Shown piece after piece: positions 1-6,237 of a stretch of DNA of 6,456 nucleotides. Within the stretch, counting starts at the first letter, position 1. Every line of letters starts with the position of its first letter. Where the stretch lies: NCBI GenBank assembly GCA_001604495.1, contig LVBR01000050.1:1-6456 (forward strand), given 5' to 3'. The notes beneath the pieces are model-generated. The model did no database searches and was not told the origin of the DNA. It saw nothing but the letters and a program-made list of their open reading frames with translations. The position numbers and the translations under genes are program-made. The DNA is from Acholeplasmatales bacterium Tener_01 (lineage in GTDB: Bacteria; Bacillota_I; Bacilli_A; ML615J-28; CAG-698).

Positions 1-758
1 GTAAAGAATTTGAAGGTGGAAAAGCTGACAACTATTCACTAGAAATTGGTAGTGGTCAATTTATCCCTGGATTCGAAGACCAAATGGTTGGTATGAATGT
101 TGAAGAAGAACGTGACATCAACGTTACATTCCCAGAAAACTATCAAGCAGATAATCTTGCTGGTAAACCTGTTGTATTTAAAGTTAAACTTCATGAAATT
201 AAACAAAGAGTTCTTCCAACATTAAACGATGAATTCGTTAAAGGATTAGAAGTTGAAGGTATTGAAACAGTTGAAGCATGGAAACAAAACATCAAAGATA
301 CTCTTTCAAAAGATAAGAAAGAAGCTAATGATAATAAATTCACTGATGATGTAATCAATGCTGTATGTAACGATGCTAAAGTTGATATTCCAGAAGCAAT
401 GATTCAAAATAGAATCGATCAAATGGTTAAACAAGTTGAAAACCAAGCTAAGTCTTATGGAATTACAACTGAACAACTTTTATCTTACCAAGGAACAACT
501 CTTGACCAATACAAAGAATTAGTTAAACCATCAGCTGAAAAGAACGTTTTAGAAAGCCTAGTAATTGAAGCTGTAAGAAAAGCTGAAAAAGTTAAATTAC
601 TTAAAGCTGATTATGACAAATATTATGCTAATCTTGCAAAACAATATGGTCAAACTGTTGAACAAATCAAGAAGTCTTTACCTAAAGAAAGAGTAGAAGA
701 ATACTTCTTAGACTTAAAGACAATTGATTTATTAAAAGATAACACAATCGTAAAATAA
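1..758 (+). CDS. tig: Trigger factor, 5'-truncated by window edge
   Basis: This is the ribosome-bound chaperone and prolyl isomerase that meets nascent chains at the exit tunnel. The reading frame is open from base 3 and enters from the left edge, so the true start is outside; about 252 residues remain of a protein usually near 430. The visible part opens inside the FKBP-like PPIase domain, with the family signature GSGQFIPGFEDQMVGM at about 49-98 and VTFPENYQADNLAGK following it. The sequence from about base 200 to the end is the helical C-terminal chaperone domain (LPTLNDEFVKG, then VDIPEAMIQNRIDQM). The N-terminal ribosome-binding domain is not in the window. An ATG at 84 lies inside the conserved PPIase motif and is not a start. 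The gene ends in TAA, 31 bases before lon, with no terminator between them, so the two are probably co-transcribed. Identification is secure from motifs. Confidence 0.96.
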   Translation, partial: KEFEGGKADNYSLEIGSGQFIPGFEDQMVGMNVEEERDINVTFPENYQADNLAGKPVVFKVKLHEIKQRVLPTLNDEFVKGLEVEGIETVEAWKQNIKDTLSKDKKEANDNKFTDDVINAVCNDAKVDIPEAMIQNRIDQMVKQVENQAKSYGITTEQLLSYQGTTLDQYKELVKPSAEKNVLESLVIEAVRKAEKVKLLKADYDKYYANLAKQYGQTVEQIKKSLPKERVEEYFLDLKTIDLLKDNTIVK

Positions 759-774
759 TTAAATTATTATTTAG

Positions 775-785
775 AAAGGTGGTGA
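775..785 (+). promoter_or_regulatory. Ribosome binding site of lon
   Basis: The purine-rich stretch AAAGGTGGTGA resembles the anti-16S consensus and stands 4 bases before the ATG at 790, with the GG core at a normal distance. It fixes the lon start. No promoter-like pair is apparent in the 31-base gap after tig, which fits read-through from tig. Confidence 0.75.
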
Positions 786-789
786 AGTT

Positions 790-3114
790 ATGTTTTCCAA
801 TTCAATAGTAGAACAAGCAGTTTTACCAGTTATGCCTATTAGAGGTATTATTCCACTTCCAAACAATGAAATTAGAATCGAAGTTGGAAGAAAAGAAAGC
901 ATAGCTGCCCTAAAAGAATCAGCATCGAGTGATAAATATATCGCCCTTGCCATTCAAAAGAATCACTTATTAGATACACCAACTCCTAACGATGTCTATA
1001 ACTATGGCGTCATCGGTAAACTTGTATATGATATGGAAAGTGGTAAGATTCATAAAATCAAAGTTTTAGGAATCGTTCGTTGTAAGTTTATTGACTTTTT
1101 GCAAGTTGAACCATTCTGGCTTGCAAGAATTGAAACTAACCCAGCTGTATCAAACGATGTTGATAAAGAGATGGCTACAGTTAGACTACTCTTTGATGAG
1201 ATTGAAAATGGTGGTATCAAATTATTTGAAGGTAACAATGAATTAACTAAGAGTATATCAAAAGGTATTACTGCCGATAAACTAACTGATATACTAGCCT
1301 TCAATTTAAAACTTGACATTATTTCTAAACTTAAATATGTTGAAGAAGCAAACGTAAGCAAACGTTTAGAATACATGATTATCGATTTGGCTAAAGAAAG
1401 ACAAATCATCGAAATCGAAGAAAAGATTGAAGAAGAAGTTCGTAAGAGTATCAACGAAAGTCAAAAAGAATTCTATCTTCGTGAAAAGATGAAAGTCATC
1501 CAAGAAGAACTTGGAGATAAAGCAAAGCGTGAATCTGATATTGATGAATTAAGAGAAAAGATCTTAAAAGCTAAGATGCCAAAAGACATCGAGGCTAAAG
1601 CCCTTCAAGAATTATCACGCTACGCTAGTATGAATTCCATGAGCGCTGAAAATAGCGTAAGTAGAACTTACCTTGACTTCTTAATTAGTCTACCTTGGTA
1701 TAAAGAATCTAAAGAATGCCACGATATCAAGAAAGCTAAAGAGCAACTTGATAAAGATCATTATGGTTTAGATATTGTTAAAGAACGTATTTTAGAATAC
1801 TTAGCTGTTAAGATTATGACTAACAAGAATCCTCAATCAATTCTATGTTTAGTTGGTCCTCCAGGTGTAGGTAAAACGTCACTAGCTAAGTCAATCGCTC
1901 TAGCCTTAAATAAGAATTTCGTTAAACAATCCCTAGGTGGCGTTAAAGACGAATCTGAAATTAGAGGCCACCGTAGAACTTATGTAGGGGCACTACCAGG
2001 AAGAATCTTAGAAGGTATGAGACGCGCTAAAGTAATTAATCCCGTATTTTTACTAGATGAAATTGATAAATTATCAAGCGACTTTAGAGGTGACCCTGCA
2101 AGTGCAATGCTTGAAGTACTTGACCCTGAACAAAACAAGTTCTTTAGCGATCACTACCTTGAAGAACCATATGACTTAAGTCATGTCTTCTTTATCGCAA
2201 CTGCTAACTACTTAGAAGATATCCCTCCAACTCTACGTGATAGAATGGAGATTGTTGAAGTAAGTAGTTATACTGAATATGAAAAGTACGAAATTGCGAA
2301 ACTTCACCTAATCGATAAGCAATTACTTGAACATGGCTTAAATAAGTGCGATTTCAATTTAGAAGATGATGCCCTATGGGCAATAATTCAAAAATACACT
2401 AAAGAAGCTGGTGTTCGTGATTTAGAACGTCACTTAGGTGCTTTGGTTAGAAAAGCAATTAAAGAGATATTACTAGGTGCTGAAAAGCCAATCACAATTA
2501 ATTCAAGTAACATTGAAAAATTCTTAGGCAAACCTAAGTTTGTTTATAACACTATCGATAAAGAAGATTCTGTTGGTGTTGTAACTGGTCTTGCTTATAC
2601 TCCATATGGAGGAGACACCCTTTCAATTGAAGTAACTTATTATAAAGGAAAAGGTGGAGGACTTGTATTAACTGGTAAGCTTGGTGATGTTATGAAAGAG
2701 TCAGCACAAACTGCTCTAAGTTATGTTCGCGCAAACTATGAAAAATTCAAGATTGATCCAGAACTATTTGAAGGCAATGTCATTCACATCCATGTTCCTG
2801 AAGGCGCTGTTCCTAAAGATGGCCCATCAGCTGGTGTAACTATGGCAACAGCCATCATCTCAGCATTCTCTCACCAAAAAGTTAATCACAATGTTGGTAT
2901 GACTGGTGAAATCACTCTAAGAGGAAGAGTTTTACCAATTGGTGGTTTAAGAGAAAAATCAATCGCAGCTCATAGAAGTGGTTTAAAGACAATCTTAATT
3001 CCTAATGAGAATATCCGTGATTTGGATGAAATCCCAGAAGGAGTTAAGAAGGAACTAGAAATAATTCCTGTAAATACCATCGATGAAGTTGTTGAACATG
3101 CATTAGTTAAGTAA
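790..3114 (+). CDS. lon: ATP-dependent protease Lon (LonA type)
   Basis: This is a cytosolic AAA+ serine protease that unfolds and degrades damaged and regulatory proteins. It has 774 residues, the usual length for LonA. In order it has the N-terminal substrate-binding domain (about 10-200, opening with LPVMPIRGIIPLPN), a helical linker with EFYLREKMKVIQEELG, the AAA+ module, and the S16 protease domain (from about 595). Walker A is GPPGVGKT at 356-363, and Walker B is FLLDEID with D423 and E424. Sensor-1 is N473 in FIATAN, the arginine finger is R485 in DRME, and sensor-2 is R543 in GVRDLE. The catalytic dyad is S680 in PKDGPSAG and K723 in GGLREKS. All key residues are present, so it should be active. 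The soluble N-domain and the lack of membrane segments separate it from LonB. It follows tig directly; in Bacillus clpX and lonB lie between the two. Its transcript probably ends at the terminator at 3117-3150. Confidence 0.98.
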   Translation: MFSNSIVEQAVLPVMPIRGIIPLPNNEIRIEVGRKESIAALKESASSDKYIALAIQKNHLLDTPTPNDVYNYGVIGKLVYDMESGKIHKIKVLGIVRCKFIDFLQVEPFWLARIETNPAVSNDVDKEMATVRLLFDEIENGGIKLFEGNNELTKSISKGITADKLTDILAFNLKLDIISKLKYVEEANVSKRLEYMIIDLAKERQIIEIEEKIEEEVRKSINESQKEFYLREKMKVIQEELGDKAKRESDIDELREKILKAKMPKDIEAKALQELSRYASMNSMSAENSVSRTYLDFLISLPWYKESKECHDIKKAKEQLDKDHYGLDIVKERILEYLAVKIMTNKNPQSILCLVGPPGVGKTSLAKSIALALNKNFVKQSLGGVKDESEIRGHRRTYVGALPGRILEGMRRAKVINPVFLLDEIDKLSSDFRGDPASAMLEVLDPEQNKFFSDHYLEEPYDLSHVFFIATANYLEDIPPTLRDRMEIVEVSSYTEYEKYEIAKLHLIDKQLLEHGLNKCDFNLEDDALWAIIQKYTKEAGVRDLERHLGALVRKAIKEILLGAEKPITINSSNIEKFLGKPKFVYNTIDKEDSVGVVTGLAYTPYGGDTLSIEVTYYKGKGGGLVLTGKLGDVMKESAQTALSYVRANYEKFKIDPELFEGNVIHIHVPEGAVPKDGPSAGVTMATAIISAFSHQKVNHNVGMTGEITLRGRVLPIGGLREKSIAAHRSGLKTILIPNENIRDLDEIPEGVKKELEIIPVNTIDEVVEHALVK

Positions 3115-3116
3115 TT

Positions 3117-3150
3117 TTAGGAGGCACACTTGCTGTGCTTCCTAATTTTT
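3117..3150 (+). terminator. Rho-independent terminator after lon
   Basis: A 12-bp stem forms between TTAGGAGGCACA (3117-3128) and TGTGCTTCCTAA (3134-3145), with one G-U pair and the 5-base loop CTTGC. Five T follow at 3146-3150. It begins 3 bases after the lon stop codon and closes the tig-lon transcription unit. Confidence 0.9.
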
Positions 3151-3158
3151 AAAAAGTC

Positions 3159-3187
3159 TTGCATATTTGCTAAAACCATGATATAAT
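3159..3187 (+). promoter_or_regulatory. Sigma-A type promoter for secG
   Basis: The -35 element is TTGCAT (3159-3164) and the -10 element is a perfect TATAAT (3182-3187), separated by 17 bp. TG at 3179-3180, one base before the -10, makes it an extended -10. Transcription should start near 3194. It lies just after the lon terminator, so secG is an independent unit. Confidence 0.85.
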
Positions 3188-3209
3188 AATAATGCTATTT
3201 TAGTAAGGG

Positions 3210-3231
3210 GTATTAAATAATCATTTAATAC
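3210..3231 (+). promoter_or_regulatory. Hairpin or dyad in the secG leader
   Basis: The arms GTATTAAAT (3210-3218) and ATTTAATAC (3223-3231) are perfect inverted repeats of 9 bp around the 4-base loop AATC. The element lies between the expected transcription start and the Shine-Dalgarno (3237-3243). It has no T-run after it, so it is not a terminator. It could be an mRNA 5' stabiliser, a fold that tunes access to the ribosome site, or a DNA operator. Its function is not known from sequence. Confidence 0.55.
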
Positions 3232-3236
3232 TATTT

Positions 3237-3243
3237 GGGAGGA
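3237..3243 (+). promoter_or_regulatory. Ribosome binding site of secG
   Basis: GGGAGGA stands 6 bases before the ATG at 3250. It decides the start: a TTG at 3235 in the same frame overlaps this site and cannot be the initiator. Confidence 0.85.
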
Positions 3244-3249
3244 AATAAA

Positions 3250-3483
3250 ATGAAAGCAGTAGATATTTTACTACTTATTGTGTCTTGTTTATTGATTGCG
3301 ATAATCGTTTTACAAAAATCAAAAGAAGATGCTTCACAAGCTTTTAGTGGAGAAAAATCAGATCTTTTCGCAAACAAGAAAGAAAGAGGAATCGAACTTT
3401 GGATTACTAGAATCACTACAGTTCTTTCTATCTTATTCTTTATTCTTGCAATCTGGGCTTCATTCTTTGTTAATCGTTTATAG
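3250..3483 (+). CDS. secG: Preprotein translocase subunit SecG
   Basis: This is the small accessory membrane subunit of the SecYEG channel, which aids SecA-driven export. From the ATG at 3250 it has 77 residues, the normal size for Gram-positive SecG. Two hydrophobic helices are visible, at about 4-22 (ILLLIVSCLLIAIIVLQ) and 52-73 (ITTVLSILFFILAIWASFF). They are joined by a polar loop containing SQAFSGEKSDLFANKKERG, which matches the family pattern of a Ser/Gly-rich loop ahead of the second helix. It ends in TAG. It has its own extended -10 promoter and its own terminator, so it is probably expressed alone, with rnr downstream as in the Bacillus order. The protein is short and poorly conserved, so the call rests on size, topology, loop motif and position. 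Confidence 0.9.
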   Translation: MKAVDILLLIVSCLLIAIIVLQKSKEDASQAFSGEKSDLFANKKERGIELWITRITTVLSILFFILAIWASFFVNRL

Positions 3484-3492
3484 TGCATGATG

Positions 3493-3498
3493 TATAAA
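3493..3498 (+). promoter_or_regulatory. Possible -10 element for rnr overlapping the terminator
   Basis: TATAAA at 3493-3498 overlaps the 5' edge of the terminator stem. The hexamer 17 bp upstream is TTAATC (3470-3475), a weak -35. A start near 3505 would fall in the terminator loop, so the RNA would lack the 5' arm and escape termination. This is a suggestion only; read-through from secG is the alternative. Confidence 0.25.
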
Positions 3499-3523
3499 GA
3501 CCTATTTTTAGGTCTTTTTTTTT
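3496..3523 (+). terminator. Rho-independent terminator between secG and rnr
   Basis: A perfect 9-bp stem forms between AAAGACCTA (3496-3504) and TAGGTCTTT (3509-3517) with a TTTT loop, followed by six more T to 3523. The rnr Shine-Dalgarno begins within 4 bases of the T-run, leaving no room for a separate rnr promoter after it. Confidence 0.88.
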
Positions 3524-3526
3524 GAG

Positions 3527-3536
3527 AAAGGGGTGA
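3527..3536 (+). promoter_or_regulatory. Ribosome binding site of rnr
   Basis: AAAGGGGTGA precedes the ATG at 3542, with its G-rich core about 8 bases upstream. An in-frame GTG at 3533 lies inside this site, so the ATG is the better start. Confidence 0.75.
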
Positions 3537-3541
3537 TAACT

Positions 3542-5677
3542 ATGGATATTAAAAGTGAATTATTAGAAATAGTTTCAAAGCCAACATACAAACCACTTAC
3601 ATTAGAAGAAATATGTGATGTTTTAGAAATCGACGAAAGTGAAAAAGATTCGGTTTTAAATGTTGTATTAGAGTTAATCGATGAAAGTTATCTATTTTAC
3701 AATAAAAAGAAGACGCGCTTTTTAAATCGCGATCTAATGGGATATCATGAAGGAAGAGTTTCTATTAAAAACCAAAACTTTGGATTTATCACATCATCCG
3801 ACTTTCATTATGATTTATATGTAACAAAGGCAGCCCTAAAAGATGCATACGATAAAGATTTAGTATTATTTAAGGTTAATAAAGAATTTAAAGGAAGTAA
3901 GCGTGACTCTCACGATGAAGCTACAATCATTAAAATTCTAGCTCGTGACTTTTTGACACTTGTTGGGAAAGTATATCAATATAAAAACGCATATTATTTA
4001 GAAAATGAAAAAGCTAAATGCTTAATTAATAATCTAAATGATGCTAAAGTTGATGATATTGTCAATGTTAAAATAACTAAATATTCATTTGGTATGCTTG
4101 AAGCCGATGTTATAAGTAAAATCGGTAGAGCAAGCGACATTGGTATCGATATCTTAATGCAAGCAGTTAAACATGGTTTTAGTACTAAGTTTACTGAAGG
4201 AGTTTTACACGAAGTTGATGCCATTGAACGCGATATCAAGAGTGAACTAGAAAGAAGAGAAAACTCATTTGATAAAGATATATATACAATTGATGGTGAT
4301 GACTCTAAAGATTTAGATGATGCGATATCAATTAAAAGACTTGATAATGGCAATTACTTCTTAGGAGTATATATTGCCGACGTTAGCTACTACGTAAAAG
4401 AAGGAAGCTTGGTTGATAAGGAAGCCTACTCACGTGGAACTAGCCTCTATTTAATTGATAAAGTTATCCCAATGCTACCTGTTAGGTTAAGTAATGATTT
4501 ATGTAGCCTAAATCCAAGCGAAGAAAAACTAGCAATTGCCTGTGAGATGGAAGTAGATAAATTAGGAAAAGTCGCATCAAGCAAAATCTTTGAAACAGTT
4601 ATTAAGACAAAAGGACGCCTAACTTATTCTAAATGTAATGAGTTGCTTGAAAAGGGAACATTGAATGACGCTCTATATAATGAAAAGCTATTTGAGGTAA
4701 TATCACTTATGAAAGAGTTAAGTGACATTCTAGCAAATAAACTTCATAAGAGAGGCTCACTTGACTTCGATATTCCTGAAGGAAAAGTCTTAGTAGATGA
4801 TAAAGGTGAAGTTGTTGATGTAGTGAAAGTAGAAAGAGGAGAAAGCGAGAGAATCATAGAACAATTTATGATTTTAGCAAACGAAACGGTTGCTGAAACT
4901 ATCTACTCACTTGATCTACCTTTTATCTACCGAGTTCACGATAAACCAGATATCATTAAACTTCACGACTTAAGAGTTATTGCAGGTTATATGGGATATT
5001 CACTAAGAGGTGAGTACTCTAATGAAGTTCAAAGATTCTTAGAATCTATTGATGAAGCTGATGAGTTTTTAAAAACTCTTTGCTTAAGAGCAATGCCAAA
5101 AGCCATCTACCTAGAAGAAAACATTGGTCACTTTGGTCTAGCATCAAGCTGCTATACGCACTTTACATCCCCAATTAGACGTTATCCTGATTTATTAGTT
5201 CATAGACTTATTCGCAAATACTTATTCAAAAATGAAATTGATGCTAACGAATTTAGCTCTTTACTTACTAAAATAAGTGAAATCGCAGCCCACTCTTCTA
5301 AAAAAGAGCGTGATTCCATCATGTGTGAATATGATTGCGACGATATGAAGAAATGTGAATACATGGAAAAACATATCGGTGAAGAATATGTTGGTAAAAT
5401 TAGTTCCATCACAACATTTGGAATATTTGTTTCTCTAGATAACACAATTGAAGGCTTAATTAGAATTAAAGATATGCATGATGATTATTATATCTTTGAT
5501 CAAAACCTTTATATGTTAAGGGGTGAAAGAACTAATCGTAAATATCGTGTTGGTGATAGTGTTAAAGTAAAAGTAGTACAAGTAAATAAAGAACTGGGTG
5601 AAATTGATTTCAATTTAGTATATAATAATAGTAGAAGTGGAAAGAAAAATGGAAAAGAAAATCATCGCAAGAAATAA
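3542..5677 (+). CDS. rnr: Ribonuclease R (3'-5' exoribonuclease, RNB family)
   Basis: This processive hydrolytic exoribonuclease degrades structured RNA and, with tmRNA and SmpB, non-stop mRNA. It has 711 residues from the ATG at 3542. In order it has a winged-helix domain (about 1-65), a first cold-shock OB domain (about 70-135, with EGRVSIKNQNFGFITS), a second OB domain (about 150-215), the RNB catalytic domain (about 245-570), an S1 domain (from about G613, EEYVGKISSITTFGIFVSL), and a basic tail NNSRSGKKNGKENHRKK. The four metal-binding acidic residues are D251, D257, D259 and D260 in IDGDDSKDLDDA. Other family motifs are YRVHDKPD and HFTSPIRRYPDLLVHRLI, the latter with R546 and R547. The winged helix and basic tail favour RNase R over RNase II. 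The 3' end overlaps smpB by 29 bp, which suggests one transcript and coupled translation. Confidence 0.97.
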   Translation: MDIKSELLEIVSKPTYKPLTLEEICDVLEIDESEKDSVLNVVLELIDESYLFYNKKKTRFLNRDLMGYHEGRVSIKNQNFGFITSSDFHYDLYVTKAALKDAYDKDLVLFKVNKEFKGSKRDSHDEATIIKILARDFLTLVGKVYQYKNAYYLENEKAKCLINNLNDAKVDDIVNVKITKYSFGMLEADVISKIGRASDIGIDILMQAVKHGFSTKFTEGVLHEVDAIERDIKSELERRENSFDKDIYTIDGDDSKDLDDAISIKRLDNGNYFLGVYIADVSYYVKEGSLVDKEAYSRGTSLYLIDKVIPMLPVRLSNDLCSLNPSEEKLAIACEMEVDKLGKVASSKIFETVIKTKGRLTYSKCNELLEKGTLNDALYNEKLFEVISLMKELSDILANKLHKRGSLDFDIPEGKVLVDDKGEVVDVVKVERGESERIIEQFMILANETVAETIYSLDLPFIYRVHDKPDIIKLHDLRVIAGYMGYSLRGEYSNEVQRFLESIDEADEFLKTLCLRAMPKAIYLEENIGHFGLASSCYTHFTSPIRRYPDLLVHRLIRKYLFKNEIDANEFSSLLTKISEIAAHSSKKERDSIMCEYDCDDMKKCEYMEKHIGEEYVGKISSITTFGIFVSLDNTIEGLIRIKDMHDDYYIFDQNLYMLRGERTNRKYRVGDSVKVKVVQVNKELGEIDFNLVYNNSRSGKKNGKENHRKK
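5637..5644 (+). promoter_or_regulatory. Weak ribosome binding site of smpB inside rnr
   Basis: GTGGAAAG lies within the last codons of rnr, with its GG pair 8 bases before the ATG at 5649. It is a poor match compared with the other sites in the window. An in-frame GTG at 5637 has no purine-rich site upstream, so the ATG is preferred. Ribosomes finishing rnr probably help initiate here. Confidence 0.5.
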
Positions 5678-6098
5678 AAAAGCTCAACATGAATACTTTA
5701 TCCTAGACACATTAGAATGTGGAATAGTTCTTACTGGTACTGAAATCAAATCAATCAGAATGGGAAAAGTTTCAATTCAAGATGCCTATTGTCAAGTAAA
5801 AGGCTCAACAATGTATATTTATAATATGGATATTAGTAAATATAGTCTTGGAACTTTGTTCAATCACAAAGAAAAAAGAAATCGTACTCTTCTTTTACAC
5901 AAAAAAGAGATTCGAAAGCTTGCTCAAAAGGTGCAACTTGAAGGTCTAACTATTGTGCCACTATCACTTTATTTTAAACAAGCACTTGTTAAAGTGGAAA
6001 TAGCTCTATGTAAGGGTAAGAAAAACTATGACAAGCGCGAAGATTTAAAGCGTGAAGCTTTAGATAATGATAAGAAAAAAGCATTAAAAAACTATTAA
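5649..6098 (+). CDS. smpB: SsrA-binding protein SmpB
   Basis: This small basic protein binds the tRNA-like domain of tmRNA and brings it to ribosomes stalled without a codon in the A site. From the ATG at 5649 it has 149 residues, close to the usual 150-160. The N-terminal part has the family motifs ARNKKAQHEYFILDTLECG and GIVLTGTEIKSIR. The middle continues the OB barrel (LFNHKEKRNRTLLLHKKEI, then VPLSLYFK). The C-terminal tail carries KGKKNYDKREDLK at about 122-134, which enters the empty mRNA channel. Tyr127 in that motif is the usual Firmicute residue where E. coli has His136. The start overlaps the last nine codons and stop of rnr, and the gene ends 21 bases before its RNA partner ssrA. 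That arrangement confirms the assignment. Confidence 0.97.
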   Translation: MEKKIIARNKKAQHEYFILDTLECGIVLTGTEIKSIRMGKVSIQDAYCQVKGSTMYIYNMDISKYSLGTLFNHKEKRNRTLLLHKKEIRKLAQKVQLEGLTIVPLSLYFKQALVKVEIALCKGKKNYDKREDLKREALDNDKKKALKNY

Positions 6099-6114
6099 GA
6101 ATTTCTTAATAGTT
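6090..6114 (+). repeat. 25-bp perfect palindrome across the smpB stop codon
   Basis: AACTATTAAGAA (6090-6101) is repeated inverted as TTCTTAATAGTT (6103-6114) around a single central T, and the smpB stop (6096-6098) lies in the left arm. As RNA it would form a stem of about 10 bp with a 5-base loop. On the + strand it is followed by AATATGGG, not a T-run, so it should not terminate the smpB-ssrA transcript. On the - strand the palindrome is followed by a short T-run. It ends 5 bases before the predicted tmRNA 5' end, so it may mark the precursor for processing. Confidence 0.65.
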
Positions 6115-6180
6115 AATATGGGTATGTTTTGGATTCGATTGGCTATTTGATTTTTTATAAGCACGTCGTTGTTGCGAACG

Positions 6181-6200
6181 TTAAAACGCCGAGGTTTTAA
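6181..6200 (+). other. Possible hairpin just before the tmRNA resume codon
   Basis: TTAAAAC (6181-6187) and GTTTTAA (6194-6200) form a perfect 7-bp stem with the loop GCCGAG, ending 7 bases before the resume codon. This is where the 3' part of pseudoknot 1 would normally lie, so it may be an alternative fold or part of a changed pseudoknot 1. Confidence 0.4.
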
Positions 6201-6207
6201 AATAACC

Positions 6208-6237
6208 GGAAACACAAATTTTGCATTTGCTTGCTAG
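6208..6237 (+). other. tmRNA tag reading frame, GNTNFAFAC plus stop
   Basis: The segment after ATAACC reads GGA AAC ACA AAT TTT GCA TTT GCT TGC TAG. With the Ala carried by tmRNA the tag would be AGNTNFAFAC. The resume codon is placed by similarity to Bacillus ssrA, where GGC follows ATAACT. The other two frames give no short tag-like peptide with a stop in the H5 loop. The tag is short and hydrophobic at its end, as expected for a degradation signal, but the last residue is Cys rather than Ala. Confidence 0.7.

Noticed and set aside
1346..1365. Exact tandem repeat of AAGCAAACGT in lon
   Set aside because: Only two copies, within ordinary coding sequence that reads in frame. Slippage would break Lon, but two 10-bp units are too little to claim phase variation.
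1050..1454. Antisense open frames inside lon, rnr and smaller ones near 771-953, 3231-3488, 3994-4353 and 5200-5445
   Set aside because: They lie opposite strongly conserved genes, lack ribosome sites, and have low-complexity Ser/Leu-rich compositions typical of shadow frames.
3192..3203. Mini-frame ATG CTA TTT TAG before secG
   Set aside because: It begins at or before the predicted transcription start and has no ribosome site, so it is unlikely to be a leader peptide.
3235..3249. Upstream TTG start for secG, and the similar GTG starts at 3533 (rnr) and 5637 (smpB)
   Set aside because: For secG and rnr the codon lies inside the Shine-Dalgarno of a downstream ATG. For smpB the GTG has no site of its own.
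5649..6098. Tyr127 in SmpB where E. coli has His136
   Set aside because: Tyr in the KKNYDKRE motif is the normal state in Bacillus-type SmpB, so it is not a missing catalytic or binding residue.
6060..6119. A separate promoter for ssrA in the smpB 3' end (GATAAT at 6063-6068, TAATAT at 6114-6119)
   Set aside because: The first has no -35-like hexamer at proper spacing, and the second would start transcription inside the mature tmRNA.
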